Below are positions 35,215 to 44,762 of a stretch of DNA of 64,000 nt, piece by piece; within the stretch, counting starts at the first letter, position 1, and every line of letters begins with the position of its first letter. The notes beneath the pieces were generated by a model. It was not told where the DNA came from. It saw only the letters and a program-made list of their open reading frames with translations, and did not search any database. The DNA is taken from NCBI GenBank assembly GCA_035306605.1, contig DATGNR010000012.1. One strand, given 5' to 3'. The translations under genes were made by a program, and so were the position numbers. Source of the DNA: Xanthomarina sp035306605 (GTDB lineage: Bacteria; Bacteroidota; Bacteroidia; Flavobacteriales; Flavobacteriaceae).

Positions 35215-36411
35215 GTGAACAACGAGCTTATTAGACAAAAAATTACCGATTTACATGTATGTGTTATCATTCCAACATACAATAACCATCGTACCCTAAA
35301 ACGGGTTTTAGATGGGGTTTTGGAATTAACCAATAACATAATTATTGTTAACGACGGTTCCACCGATGCCACTGCCAACATTTTAAAGGATTACCAAGAG
35401 CTACACCAAATACATTTCCCTCACAATAAAGGCAAAGGAATTGCTTTGCGAGAAGGATTTAATCAGGCAATTTCTTTAGGTTATCATTTTGCTATTACCA
35501 TTGATTCCGATGGGCAACATTTTCCTAGTGACATTCCAAATTTCATTAACGAACTAGACACACATGAAGGCGAAGACCTTTTGATAATTGGTTCTCGAAA
35601 CATGGAGCAAGAAGGTGTTCCAGGAAAAAGTAGCTTTGGAAATAAATTTTCAAACTTTTGGTTTTGGATAGAAACGGGCATCAAGCTTAAAGACACCCAA
35701 TCTGGCTTTAGGTTGTATCCTTTAAAAGTTATTAAAGACCTGAAGTTTTACACCTCAAAATTTGAGTTTGAAATTGAAGTTATAGTAAAAACGGCATGGA
35801 AAGATATTGAAGTAAAAAACATGCCTATTAAAGTTCTTTACGATGAATCTGAGCGTGTATCTCACTTCAGACCCTTTAAGGATTTTACTAGAATTAGCAT
35901 TTTAAATACCTGGTTGGTTTTTTTAACAGGAATCTATTATTTTCCTAGACGGGTTTTTAGACATATTAAAAAAAAAGGCTTTAAACGATTTTTTACTGAA
36001 GATTTATTAGGTAGCAACGATTCGCCAAAAAAGAAAGCCCTATCCATTGCCTTAGGGACTTTTATAGGCTTCTCGCCACTTTGGGGGCTACAGACTTTTT
36101 TAGCTATTACCCTAGCTATTTTTCTTAAATTAAATAAAGCCATATCTTTTGCTTTTTCCAACGTTAGTTTACCTCCCTTTATCCCCTTTATTATTTACGC
36201 AAGTTTAGAGTTGGGTCAGTGGATTTTAGGCGAAAGAATCTCCTATTCTATAGAAGAAATGATAGAAAATTTTGAGGCATTTGAACATCTAAAAACGTAT
36301 ATTGTGGGCAGTTTTACCCTATCCCTTATTGGAGCCCTTGTTTTTGGTCTTATAGGATATATTTTCTTCAGTTTTTTTAATAAGAAGAACATGGCGTTAA
36401 AGAATGACTAA
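35215..36411 (+). CDS. glycosyltransferase family 2 fused to a DUF2062 membrane domain
   Basis: 398 residues from a GTG start; no ATG in frame precedes the first strand VCVIIPTYNN, so GTG must be used. Residues about 15-230 are a GT2 domain: VNDGSTD, DSDGQHFPSD (DxD-like) and GSRNMEQEGVPGKSSFGNKFSN, as in dolichyl-phosphate mannose synthase relatives. Residues about 265-395 are a DUF2062 region with hydrophobic helices (ALSIALGTFIGFSPLWGLQTFLAI). The fusion suggests a membrane-bound transferase using a lipid acceptor, maybe glycosylating a pigment lipid. It overlaps the MMPL gene by 8 nt. Confidence 0.9.
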   Translation: MNNELIRQKITDLHVCVIIPTYNNHRTLKRVLDGVLELTNNIIIVNDGSTDATANILKDYQELHQIHFPHNKGKGIALREGFNQAISLGYHFAITIDSDGQHFPSDIPNFINELDTHEGEDLLIIGSRNMEQEGVPGKSSFGNKFSNFWFWIETGIKLKDTQSGFRLYPLKVIKDLKFYTSKFEFEIEVIVKTAWKDIEVKNMPIKVLYDESERVSHFRPFKDFTRISILNTWLVFLTGIYYFPRRVFRHIKKKGFKRFFTEDLLGSNDSPKKKALSIALGTFIGFSPLWGLQTFLAITLAIFLKLNKAISFAFSNVSLPPFIPFIIYASLELGQWILGERISYSIEEMIENFEAFEHLKTYIVGSFTLSLIGALVFGLIGYIFFSFFNKKNMALKND

Positions 36412-39400
36412 TTTTTTTTATAACATACACACCTACTTAGCCTCAAGGAAAATTGTAGGCTTTTTTGCCTTAATTCTAATCGTTTTTAGTTTAGGTTTTC
36501 TAGCTTCAAATATTACTTTTGAAGAGGACATCACCAAGCTTATTCCTATAAACGAAGAAAACTCCGACGCCCAAAGAGTTTTAAAATCTGTTAATTTTGC
36601 CGATAAAATAATTGTGAATATCAAAAGGGAATCCTCGGGTTCCATCAATGATTTAACACAATACGCCACCCAGTTTATTGATAGTATAAACCATAACTCA
36701 AGCAAGTATTTTACTAAAATTCAGGGGAAAGTTGCTGACGAAGACATACTCAACACCTTAGATTTTGTTTATAACAACCTACCCCATTTCTTAGAAGCAT
36801 CCGATTATAAAACCATAGAAAACAAGCTTCACAAAGACAGTATTGAAGCCATCACCGTAGCCAATTACAAAACCTTGATTTCACCTTCTGGCATGGTTGC
36901 TAAAGAAACCATATTAAGAGATCCCTTAGGTTTATCGTTTTTAGCTTTAAAAAAATTGCAGCTCTTAAGTTTCGGCAACGATTTTACCATGCAAAATGGT
37001 TTTCTAATAAGTCAGAACAAAAAGCATATTTTACTATTTATCACGCCTACTTACCCCTCTAGCGAGACTTCGGAAAACGCCATTTTTGCAGAGCAACTTT
37101 ACCATATAAACTCTAAATTAAATCAAGAGTTTCATGGCAAAGTAAGTAGCGAATATTTTGGTGGTGCTTTAGTAGCTGTTGCCAATGCCAAACAGATAAA
37201 AAAAGACATTCAATTAACTGTGGGGATTGCCATTTCAGTTCTACTGTTAATTTTAATCTTGTTCTACAGAAAATTAAGTGTGCCTGTCATTCTCTTTATT
37301 CCTACAGCTTTTGGTGCCTTACTAGCTGTCGCTTTACTTTATTTAATTCGGACAAAAATCTCGGCAGTTTCCTTAGGAATTGGTTCGGTATTGCTTGGTA
37401 TTACACTTGATTATGCTTTGCATATTTTAACTCATATTCGCAGTAACAGCCATATAAAAGCCCTGTATCAAGAAATTACCAAGCCTATTTTAATGAGTAG
37501 CTTAACAACGGCTTTGGCATTTTTATGTTTGTTGTTTTTAGATTCGCAAGCACTTCAGGATTTAGGACTTTTTGCTGCTATTAGCGTTCTTGGGGCTTCA
37601 ACTTTTGCGTTAATTTTCATTCCTCTAGTTTACAAATCAAAAAATGAAGCGGTAAAAAAAGCCACAGTTTTAGACAAAATAGCTTGTTATCCACTTCATA
37701 AAAACAAATGGGCATACATTGGTTTGGCGCTCCTGTTTTTCATAAGTTATTTTACCTATAAGCAAGTAACTTTCAATAATGATTTAGCTAATTTAAACTT
37801 TGAACCTACCGAGCTTCGCGAAGCACAAAACAGATTAGATGCTTTAACCAACATCAATTCCAAATCGGTTTATATTGCTGCTTATGGAACTAATGAGCAA
37901 GATGTTCTAGAAGCAAATGACGGGGTATTTTCAACCTTAAAAAGCCTAAAGGAAAACGATAGCATCATAGGATTTAGCTCGATAAGCACTTTAATAAAAT
38001 CTGCCGAAATCCAAAAGCAGCAGCTAGCCGATTGGAGAAACTTTTGGACTGAGGAAACCAAACAACAAACTAGAGAAAACCTAATTAAAAGCGGATTGGA
38101 ATTAGGCTTTAAGCCCCATAGTTTCGAAGAATTTTACACCCATTTAAATTCTGATTTCGGAGTTTTACATGCCGTAGGGTTCAAAGATTTTAATCTTATT
38201 TCCATAGATGATTATATAGCAAGCAAGGACAATTTTACAACTATTACCACCTTAGTAAAGTTAAAAGATGAACACGCTGATAACTTATTCAAAAAGTTTG
38301 AAAATTCCCCGCAAACTCTGGTCATAGACAGAAAACAAATGAATGAAACCTTTTTAGGAAATCTAAAAACCGATTTCAACAACTTGGTTGGTTATTCCTT
38401 TTTTGTTGTGTTGATTCTTTTGTTGCTCTTTTATCGAAGCTTTTCTTTAACCTTAATAACCCTACTTCCTATTGCCTTAACTTGGGTACTAACCATTGGG
38501 ATTATGGGTTTACTGGGTGTAGAATTTAATATTTTCAACATTATTATTACCACGTTTATTTTTGGTTTAGGTATTGATTATAGCATCTTTATTACCAATG
38601 GCTTACTCCATGAATTAAGAACAGGGGAAAGCTCTTTACCAACACATAAAACTTCTATTTTACTTTCTGTAATTACCACTATTTTAGGTGTTGGGGTTTT
38701 AATATTTGCAAAACATCCAGCCTTACATAGTATTTCATTGGTATCGTTGATTGGTATCTTATCGGCCATGTTTATTTCGTTTACCTTACAACCCCTTCTA
38801 TTCATGTTTTTTGTAGGAAGTAAGCATAGCAAACCTTCACCATTTCTCATGTTCGTTCATTCTTCCATCTCATTTACTTATTATGGTTTGGGTGGATTAT
38901 TTTTATCCCTACTCGGAATTGCTTTTATGAAGGTGGTACCAATAAGTATGAAAATTAAAATGAATTGGTTTCATAAAATCATGTCGAAGTTTATGAAATC
39001 TGTTTTGGATTCTTATCCATTTTTCAAAACCAAAGTTATAAACGAGACGAAAGAAAACTTTGAAAAACAAGCCGTAATTATAGCCAATCACACCTCATTT
39101 TTAGACATTTTGGCTATAGGAATGCTGCATCCAAAAATGATTTTCTTGGTTAACGATTGGGTTTACAACTCTCCATTCTTCGGAAAAGCTGTGAAATTAG
39201 CAGGCTTTTATCCAGTATCTAGTGGCATTGAAAAAGGGGTTGACCATCTTCAGAAGAAAGTAGACCAAGGTTATAGTTTAATGGCTTTTCCAGAAGGAAC
39301 CCGTTCTTATACCAACAAAATGAAGCGCTTTCATAAAGGAGCTTTCTTTTTGGCTGAACAATTTAAACTAGATATTGTACCAGTAATTATTCATGGAAAC

Positions 39401-40096
39401 TCAGAAGTTCTTCCGAAAGGAAATTTCGTTATAAAAAAAGGGGTTATTACGGTTAAAATCTTAGAACGAATTCCATTTGAATCTGAGATGTTTTCTGGAA
39501 CCACTAGAGATACCACAAAACTTATCAGCAGCTATTTTAAAAATCAGTTTCATGCATTTAGAAAGGAAACTGAAGATGAAACATATTTTCATAAAATGGT
39601 TTTAGAAGAATTTAGGTATAAGGGAGATGCCTTATACCAACGGGTAAAATCAGACCTAAAAGCAAATAAAACGGTTTATAAAACCATCATGGATTCGGTT
39701 GGAGAAAAAGACACTATTCTGCATGTTTCAAAAACATGTGGACAGTTAGACTTCTTATTGGCTTTAGATGGTCCGGATAGAAAAATTTTCACATATTTTG
39801 AAGATGCACCCGTTGGTAAGATTATTAAAAACAGTTACCTCAGCAACAACCATTATAAAATTTCAGTTTTTGATACCCTTGAAAAGGTATTACAACAACA
39901 AGCGAACCTGTTGATTTTAGATGAGATCCCTTTCACAAACAAGCAGCTTGAAGCCGTTATTTCAAATGGGGTTACTAAAATTATTTTGTTACATTCAAAC
40001 TTAGAGTTATCTTCAGAAATAATTAAAAATCAATTATTTGAAGTGAGTTATCAAACTGAAGACGTAATGATATTAACCAAAACAGGAGGTATTTGA
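36404..40096 (+). CDS. MMPL/RND-type exporter fused to a PlsC-like acyltransferase and a C-terminal Rossmann-like domain
   Basis: 1230 residues, three parts. Residues about 1-860 hold two RND/MMPL halves, each with one leading helix, an outside loop and five or so helices (for example SLGIGSVLLGITLDYALHIL; FIFGLGIDYSIFITNGLL). Residues about 865-1080 are a PlsC-type 1-acylglycerol-3-phosphate acyltransferase with NHTSFLDI (H-x4-D, about 895) and FPEGTRSYT (about 963). Residues about 1085-1230 look like a degenerate class I methyltransferase or other Rossmann fold (EKDTILHVSKTCGQLDFLLAL; NLLILDEIPFT). It probably exports and acylates the pigment lipid. Start overlaps the GT2 gene by 8 nt. Confidence 0.9.
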   Translation: MTNFFYNIHTYLASRKIVGFFALILIVFSLGFLASNITFEEDITKLIPINEENSDAQRVLKSVNFADKIIVNIKRESSGSINDLTQYATQFIDSINHNSSKYFTKIQGKVADEDILNTLDFVYNNLPHFLEASDYKTIENKLHKDSIEAITVANYKTLISPSGMVAKETILRDPLGLSFLALKKLQLLSFGNDFTMQNGFLISQNKKHILLFITPTYPSSETSENAIFAEQLYHINSKLNQEFHGKVSSEYFGGALVAVANAKQIKKDIQLTVGIAISVLLLILILFYRKLSVPVILFIPTAFGALLAVALLYLIRTKISAVSLGIGSVLLGITLDYALHILTHIRSNSHIKALYQEITKPILMSSLTTALAFLCLLFLDSQALQDLGLFAAISVLGASTFALIFIPLVYKSKNEAVKKATVLDKIACYPLHKNKWAYIGLALLFFISYFTYKQVTFNNDLANLNFEPTELREAQNRLDALTNINSKSVYIAAYGTNEQDVLEANDGVFSTLKSLKENDSIIGFSSISTLIKSAEIQKQQLADWRNFWTEETKQQTRENLIKSGLELGFKPHSFEEFYTHLNSDFGVLHAVGFKDFNLISIDDYIASKDNFTTITTLVKLKDEHADNLFKKFENSPQTLVIDRKQMNETFLGNLKTDFNNLVGYSFFVVLILLLLFYRSFSLTLITLLPIALTWVLTIGIMGLLGVEFNIFNIIITTFIFGLGIDYSIFITNGLLHELRTGESSLPTHKTSILLSVITTILGVGVLIFAKHPALHSISLVSLIGILSAMFISFTLQPLLFMFFVGSKHSKPSPFLMFVHSSISFTYYGLGGLFLSLLGIAFMKVVPISMKIKMNWFHKIMSKFMKSVLDSYPFFKTKVINETKENFEKQAVIIANHTSFLDILAIGMLHPKMIFLVNDWVYNSPFFGKAVKLAGFYPVSSGIEKGVDHLQKKVDQGYSLMAFPEGTRSYTNKMKRFHKGAFFLAEQFKLDIVPVIIHGNSEVLPKGNFVIKKGVITVKILERIPFESEMFSGTTRDTTKLISSYFKNQFHAFRKETEDETYFHKMVLEEFRYKGDALYQRVKSDLKANKTVYKTIMDSVGEKDTILHVSKTCGQLDFLLALDGPDRKIFTYFEDAPVGKIIKNSYLSNNHYKISVFDTLEKVLQQQANLLILDEIPFTNKQLEAVISNGVTKIILLHSNLELSSEIIKNQLFEVSYQTEDVMILTKTGGI

Positions 40097-41637
40097 AACC
40101 AAAATCAAAATACGATGTTGTTATTGTAGGCAGTGGTTTAGGTGGCCTTGTATCGGCAGTCATTCTTGCGAAAGAAGGTTACAAAGTTTGTGTTTTGGAA
40201 AAAAATCAGCAGTATGGCGGCAACCTTCAAACCTTTGTTAGAGACAAGTCTATTTTCGATACTGGAGTACATTATATTGGGAGTTTAGATCAAGGGCAGA
40301 ACCTATATCAATACTTTAATTATTTAGGGATAATGGACGAACTTGCCCTAAAAAAAATGGATGAGGAGAGCTTTGATGTTATTACTTTTGACGACGATAA
40401 CAAAGAGTATAATTATGCGCAAGGCTATGAGAAATTCTCAAAGAATTTAATTGAAGACTTTCCTGAAGAAGCTAAAGCTATTCACGCTTACTGCGATAAA
40501 ATAAAAGAAACCTGTGACAAATTTCCCCTTTACCGTTTAAAACTTGGCAGACCATATGCCGATGGCGTTTTTAAATTACAAATTCGTGAATTTCTAGAAT
40601 CCATTACAGACAACAAACGCTTGCAAGCAGTCTTAGCCGGCACTAATTTTTTATATGCTGGTGATGGCTATAAAACCCCTTTTTATGTGCATTCCTTATC
40701 TGTAAACTCATACATTCAAAGTGCGTATAGATGTTTAAATGGCGGTAGTCAAATCACCAAACTATTAATACGAAGACTTTTAGAAACCGGGGGCGAAGTT
40801 TATAAATATCATGAAGCCACAAAGTTTCAATTTACGGACGATAACATACGTTCTGTTATTTGTGAGAACGGCAATGAGATTCAGGCCGACCTATTTATTT
40901 CCAACATCGATCCAAAAGTCACACTAAAGCTTATTGAAGACGGAAAGTTAAGAAAATCATACACAAACAGAATTAAAAACATAGAAAGTACCATTGCTGC
41001 TTTTAGTTTATACATTGTTTTGAAACCTGGCAGTTTCAAGTATTTAAATAAAAACTACTATCATTTTAAATCGGTAGATGCTGTATGGAATGCCCAACAT
41101 TACACCCAAGAGAGCTGGCCTGAAAACTATATGTTATCCATGGGTGTTAAGAAAAACAACGATGCATATGGCGATAATATTACCATTATGACCTACATGC
41201 GTTATGAAGAAGTAGAACCTTGGGAAAACACTTTCAATACGGTTGCTAACAAAAACGACAGAGGGCAAACCTACGAGGAATTCAAAAAAGAAAAAGAAGA
41301 AAAAATCATTAAAGAATTAGAGAAAAAATTCCCAAATATTCGCGAGTGTATTCTTGAAACTTATAGTTCATCACCACTATCGTACAGAGATTATATTGCC
41401 ACAAATCGTGGTTCTATGTATGGTTACTCTAAGGATGTTAATAAGTCTATGCAAACCTTTATTTCGCCTAAAACTAAAATTGAAAACTTATTATTTACGG
41501 GCCAATGTATGAATATGCATGGTATTTTAGGTGTTACTATTGGAGCTGTTGTAACCTGTTCCGAAATTTTAGGTCAGGAATATTTGTTGAATAAGATTAT
41601 TGAAGCTAACAAGCCATCAGAATCAACACAAGCATGA
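40093..41637 (+). CDS. FAD-dependent oxidoreductase (phytoene desaturase / retinol saturase-like)
   Basis: 514 residues from a TTG start that overlaps the preceding stop by 4 nt (TTGA). No Met occurs before the FAD motif GSGLGGLVSAVIL (about 12-24), so the TTG start is required. KNQQYGGNLQTF and the C-terminal FTGQCMNMHGILGVTIGAVVTCSEILG match CrtI-like and all-trans-retinol saturase proteins. In the cluster it may adjust double bonds of the polyene or oxidise the resorcinol side. It is not a carotenoid gene by context, since no crtB lies nearby. Confidence 0.88.
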   Translation: MKPKSKYDVVIVGSGLGGLVSAVILAKEGYKVCVLEKNQQYGGNLQTFVRDKSIFDTGVHYIGSLDQGQNLYQYFNYLGIMDELALKKMDEESFDVITFDDDNKEYNYAQGYEKFSKNLIEDFPEEAKAIHAYCDKIKETCDKFPLYRLKLGRPYADGVFKLQIREFLESITDNKRLQAVLAGTNFLYAGDGYKTPFYVHSLSVNSYIQSAYRCLNGGSQITKLLIRRLLETGGEVYKYHEATKFQFTDDNIRSVICENGNEIQADLFISNIDPKVTLKLIEDGKLRKSYTNRIKNIESTIAAFSLYIVLKPGSFKYLNKNYYHFKSVDAVWNAQHYTQESWPENYMLSMGVKKNNDAYGDNITIMTYMRYEEVEPWENTFNTVANKNDRGQTYEEFKKEKEEKIIKELEKKFPNIRECILETYSSSPLSYRDYIATNRGSMYGYSKDVNKSMQTFISPKTKIENLLFTGQCMNMHGILGVTIGAVVTCSEILGQEYLLNKIIEANKPSESTQA

Positions 41638-43304
41638 GACTAAGTCATTACATTTTATCCTTATTTACACTCCTCTTTTTAATGTCGTGTGGTGTGGCGA
41701 AATCTTTAAAAGATTCACCAGATGTAAGCGCATACAACACAAATATTCCAACACGTGAAAAAATTTCTGACACTTCCTTTACTACCGAAAACGGGTATTT
41801 AACAAAAAACAAATTTGGACAATGGGAATTATATATTGCTGGAGATCCTTATCAAATAGGTCTAAACACCGGAAGTTTAACTGAGGAGCTTTTTATAAAA
41901 CAAGAACATGCCTTTTTGAGCAAAGTGGATGACTTGGTACCATCAAAATTTAAACAATATTTACTACGAAAAGTATTGGCCTGGTACAACCGTAAAATGC
42001 ATTTACATATACCTGAAGAATACAAGGCTGAAATATTAGGCATTTCAAAATATGCCGGAGACACTTATAATTATGTAGCAGACGATTATTTGCGAATCCT
42101 TTATTTCCATAGTGCGCACGATATTGGTCACGCCCTTCAAGATTTGATGTTGGTTGGCTGTTCATCTTTTGCTGCTTGGGGAGATAAAACCGAAGATGGG
42201 CAATTACTTATAGGAAGAAATTTTGATTTTTACGCTGGTGACGATTTTGCTAAAGACAAAATAATTGCCTTTGTAAAGCCAACCAAGGGCTACAACTTTA
42301 TGTCGGTTACGTGGGCAGGCATGATAGGTGTCGTTTCTGGCATGAACGACCAAGGATTAACTGTCACCATAAACGCTGGAAAATCGGATATTCCTTTTGT
42401 AGCCAAAACTCCTATTTCTATACTTACTCGAGAAATTTTACAATACGCTTCCACTATTGAAGAAGCCATTGAAATTGCTAAAAAGCGCCAAGTTTTTGTG
42501 TCAGAATCCATTTTAGTGGGAAGTGCTAAGGACAATAAGGCCGTTACTATTGAAGTCTCACCAAAGAATTTTGGGGTTTATGAAGTTGAGAACACCAATC
42601 AATTAATTTGCAGCAATCATTTTCAAAGCGAAGCTTATGCGAATGATAAAAACAACAGCAACCATATCGCAGAAAGTCATTCCCAATATCGTTACGATCG
42701 TATGGAGGAACTTTTAAATAAAACCCCTAAACTTACCCCACAACTAGCCGTGGATGTGTTACGGAATAAAGAAGGATTAGAAAACAAATCCATTGGTTAT
42801 GGAAACGAAAAGGCCTTAAATCAGTTATTGGCTCATCATGGCATTGTTTTTAAACCAAAAGAAGGCTTGGTTTGGGTCTCTTCAAATCCCTATCAATTAG
42901 GCGAATTCGTGGCTTATAATTTAAACACTATTTTTAGGGAAGGTCCAGAAAATAAGCAAGCCAATCCTTTAAATAACAAAGATTTGACTATTGAAGAAGA
43001 TCCGTTTCAATACACAAAAGCATATTTAAACTATGAAACCTACCGGATTTTAAGAAGGAATGTTGCTAAAGCCATAAATAATAAGGAGCATTTGAGTACA
43101 GACCAACTCCTTGAATTTCAAAATACCAATCCGGAATATTGGGAAGTTTATTATTTAACGGGAAAGTACCTTTATGGTAAAAATTATTACAGAGCCGCAT
43201 TGCGTGCTTTTGAAAAAGCAAAAACTAAAGAAATTACAACAGTTCCTGACCAAGAACAGATAGATTTGTACATTAAAAAGATTAAAAGGAAATTAAACAA
43301 ATGA
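41634..43304 (+). CDS. C45-like (acyl-CoA:6-APA acyltransferase family) lipoprotein
   Basis: 556 residues. MRLSHYILSLFTLLFLMSC gives a lipoprotein anchor (Cys19). The nucleophile region GCSSFAAWGDKT holds Cys176, which in this Ntn-hydrolase family becomes the N-terminal nucleophile after self-cleavage. LIGRNFDFYAGDDFAK follows as in penicillin acyltransferase relatives. The C-terminal ~100 residues are helical (TPR-like). It could hydrolyse or transfer acyl groups outside the cytoplasm, and is another candidate for ester formation or turnover. It overlaps the preceding gene by 4 nt and the ligase gene by 4 nt. Confidence 0.88.
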   Translation: MRLSHYILSLFTLLFLMSCGVAKSLKDSPDVSAYNTNIPTREKISDTSFTTENGYLTKNKFGQWELYIAGDPYQIGLNTGSLTEELFIKQEHAFLSKVDDLVPSKFKQYLLRKVLAWYNRKMHLHIPEEYKAEILGISKYAGDTYNYVADDYLRILYFHSAHDIGHALQDLMLVGCSSFAAWGDKTEDGQLLIGRNFDFYAGDDFAKDKIIAFVKPTKGYNFMSVTWAGMIGVVSGMNDQGLTVTINAGKSDIPFVAKTPISILTREILQYASTIEEAIEIAKKRQVFVSESILVGSAKDNKAVTIEVSPKNFGVYEVENTNQLICSNHFQSEAYANDKNNSNHIAESHSQYRYDRMEELLNKTPKLTPQLAVDVLRNKEGLENKSIGYGNEKALNQLLAHHGIVFKPKEGLVWVSSNPYQLGEFVAYNLNTIFREGPENKQANPLNNKDLTIEEDPFQYTKAYLNYETYRILRRNVAKAINNKEHLSTDQLLEFQNTNPEYWEVYYLTGKYLYGKNYYRAALRAFEKAKTKEITTVPDQEQIDLYIKKIKRKLNK

Positions 43305-44599
43305 TTCCCGAAATAGAAAAAGCATCAGCCCAAGATATAAAAGCCTTTCAAGAGGAAAAATTGAGAGACTTATTACAGTATTTAAACACGCATTCGCCCT
43401 ATTACAAGCGCGTGTTTAAAGAACAGCATATTGATATTAATTCTATCCAAACTCTTGAAGATTTAACCAAGATTCCAACCACTACCAAAGATCAGTTGCA
43501 ACAATACAACAACGATTTTTTATGTGTGCCAAAAAATAAAATCATCGATTATGTTACCACATCTGGTACTTTAGGAGATCCTGTAACTTTTGCTTTAACT
43601 GACAACGATTTAAACCGTTTAGCCTATAACGAAGCAATATCATTTGCCTGTTCAGGAGTAACGGAAAATGATGTCATGCAACTTATGACCACGATAGACC
43701 GACGTTTTATGGCCGGTCTAGCCTATTTTCTTGGAGCTAGAAAATTAGGAGCAGGAATTATTCGCGTTGGTGCTGGAATACCTGAGTTGCAATGGGATTC
43801 TATTTTAAAATTTAAACCAAGCTATTTAATTGCTGTTCCCTCCTTTTTATTAAAATTGATAGAACACGCCAAACAAAATAATATTGATTTAAAAAATTCT
43901 GGAGTAAAAGGAGCCATCTGCATTGGTGAGCCTTTAAGAAATCAGGATTTCTCATTAAATACCTTAGCAGAAAAAATAACCTCTCAATGGCCCATTGAAT
44001 TATATTCTACTTACGCGTCAACTGAAATGAATACAGCGTTTAATGAATGTGAAAACCAACAAGGTGGGCACCAACATCCTGAATTGATTATTGTTGAAAT
44101 TTTGGATGAAAACGACCAAGCAATTTCAGGAAAAGAGGTTGGCGAATTAACCATTACCACTTTAGGAATTGAAGGTATGCCATTGCTTCGTTTTAAAACC
44201 GGAGACATGGTTCAAGCACATACAGAAGTGTGTGGCTGCGGAAGAAACACCATGAGATTAGGCCCTGTAGTTGGTAGGAAAAAGCAGATGATAAAATATA
44301 AAGGCACCACCTTATATCCACCAGCTATGGATAATATTTTAAACGATTTTAACGAAGTAGACTGCTATGTTATTGAAATTTCAAGCAACGACATCGGTAC
44401 AGACGAAATCTGTATTAAAATAGCCACCAACACGCCAACAGACAACCTATTAACGACAATTAAGGATCATTTTAGAGCCAAACTAAGAGTTTCACCACGC
44501 ATAGAAATTCACGATAAAAAGGAGATTCTAAAACTGCAGTTCCCAATTATGAGTAGAAAACCTGTTATGGTTATTGATAAACGTCATAGTGAGGCTTAA
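43301..44599 (+). CDS. phenylacetate-CoA ligase-like AMP-forming enzyme (likely 4-coumarate activation)
   Basis: 432 residues, PaaK length. The adenylation motif TTSGTLGDPVTFALT (about 87-101), YASTEMNTAFNECE, and the late LRFKTGDMVQAHTE with GRKKQMIKYKGTTLYPPAMDNIL match phenylacetate-CoA ligases. In the flexirubin pathway a ligase is needed to activate coumarate (from the lyase at 12475) onto CoA or ACP, and this is the only adenylating enzyme here. Last gene of the + strand pigment region; a weak hairpin follows. Confidence 0.9.
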   Translation: MIPEIEKASAQDIKAFQEEKLRDLLQYLNTHSPYYKRVFKEQHIDINSIQTLEDLTKIPTTTKDQLQQYNNDFLCVPKNKIIDYVTTSGTLGDPVTFALTDNDLNRLAYNEAISFACSGVTENDVMQLMTTIDRRFMAGLAYFLGARKLGAGIIRVGAGIPELQWDSILKFKPSYLIAVPSFLLKLIEHAKQNNIDLKNSGVKGAICIGEPLRNQDFSLNTLAEKITSQWPIELYSTYASTEMNTAFNECENQQGGHQHPELIIVEILDENDQAISGKEVGELTITTLGIEGMPLLRFKTGDMVQAHTEVCGCGRNTMRLGPVVGRKKQMIKYKGTTLYPPAMDNILNDFNEVDCYVIEISSNDIGTDEICIKIATNTPTDNLLTTIKDHFRAKLRVSPRIEIHDKKEILKLQFPIMSRKPVMVIDKRHSEA

Positions 44600-44604
44600 A
44601 CTTT

Positions 44605-44637
44605 TAGGGACACTTTGTTTTAATTCCCTACATTTTT
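44605..44637 (+). terminator. possible terminator at the end of the pigment operon
   Basis: TAGGGA (44605-44610) pairs with TCCCTA (44625-44630), six bp with a 14-nt loop, followed by CATTTTT. It lies directly after the ligase stop. Stem is short and the U-run broken by one base, so strength is doubtful. Confidence 0.4.
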
Positions 44638-44762
44638 GAATAAATAACTTTTGCCAAAATCATATATAAAATTTACTTATTTTAGTCCTAATCAAAATAG
44701 AAAATGTTTTTATAGCTTTCATGTATAAAATTATCAAAGCTGTTCATTAAAAAAATAAAATT

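Noticed and set aside
40093..41637. Carotenoid desaturase (CrtI) assignment
   Set aside because: The protein is CrtI-like, but no phytoene synthase or other carotenoid genes lie in the region and all neighbours belong to the pigment polyketide pathway.
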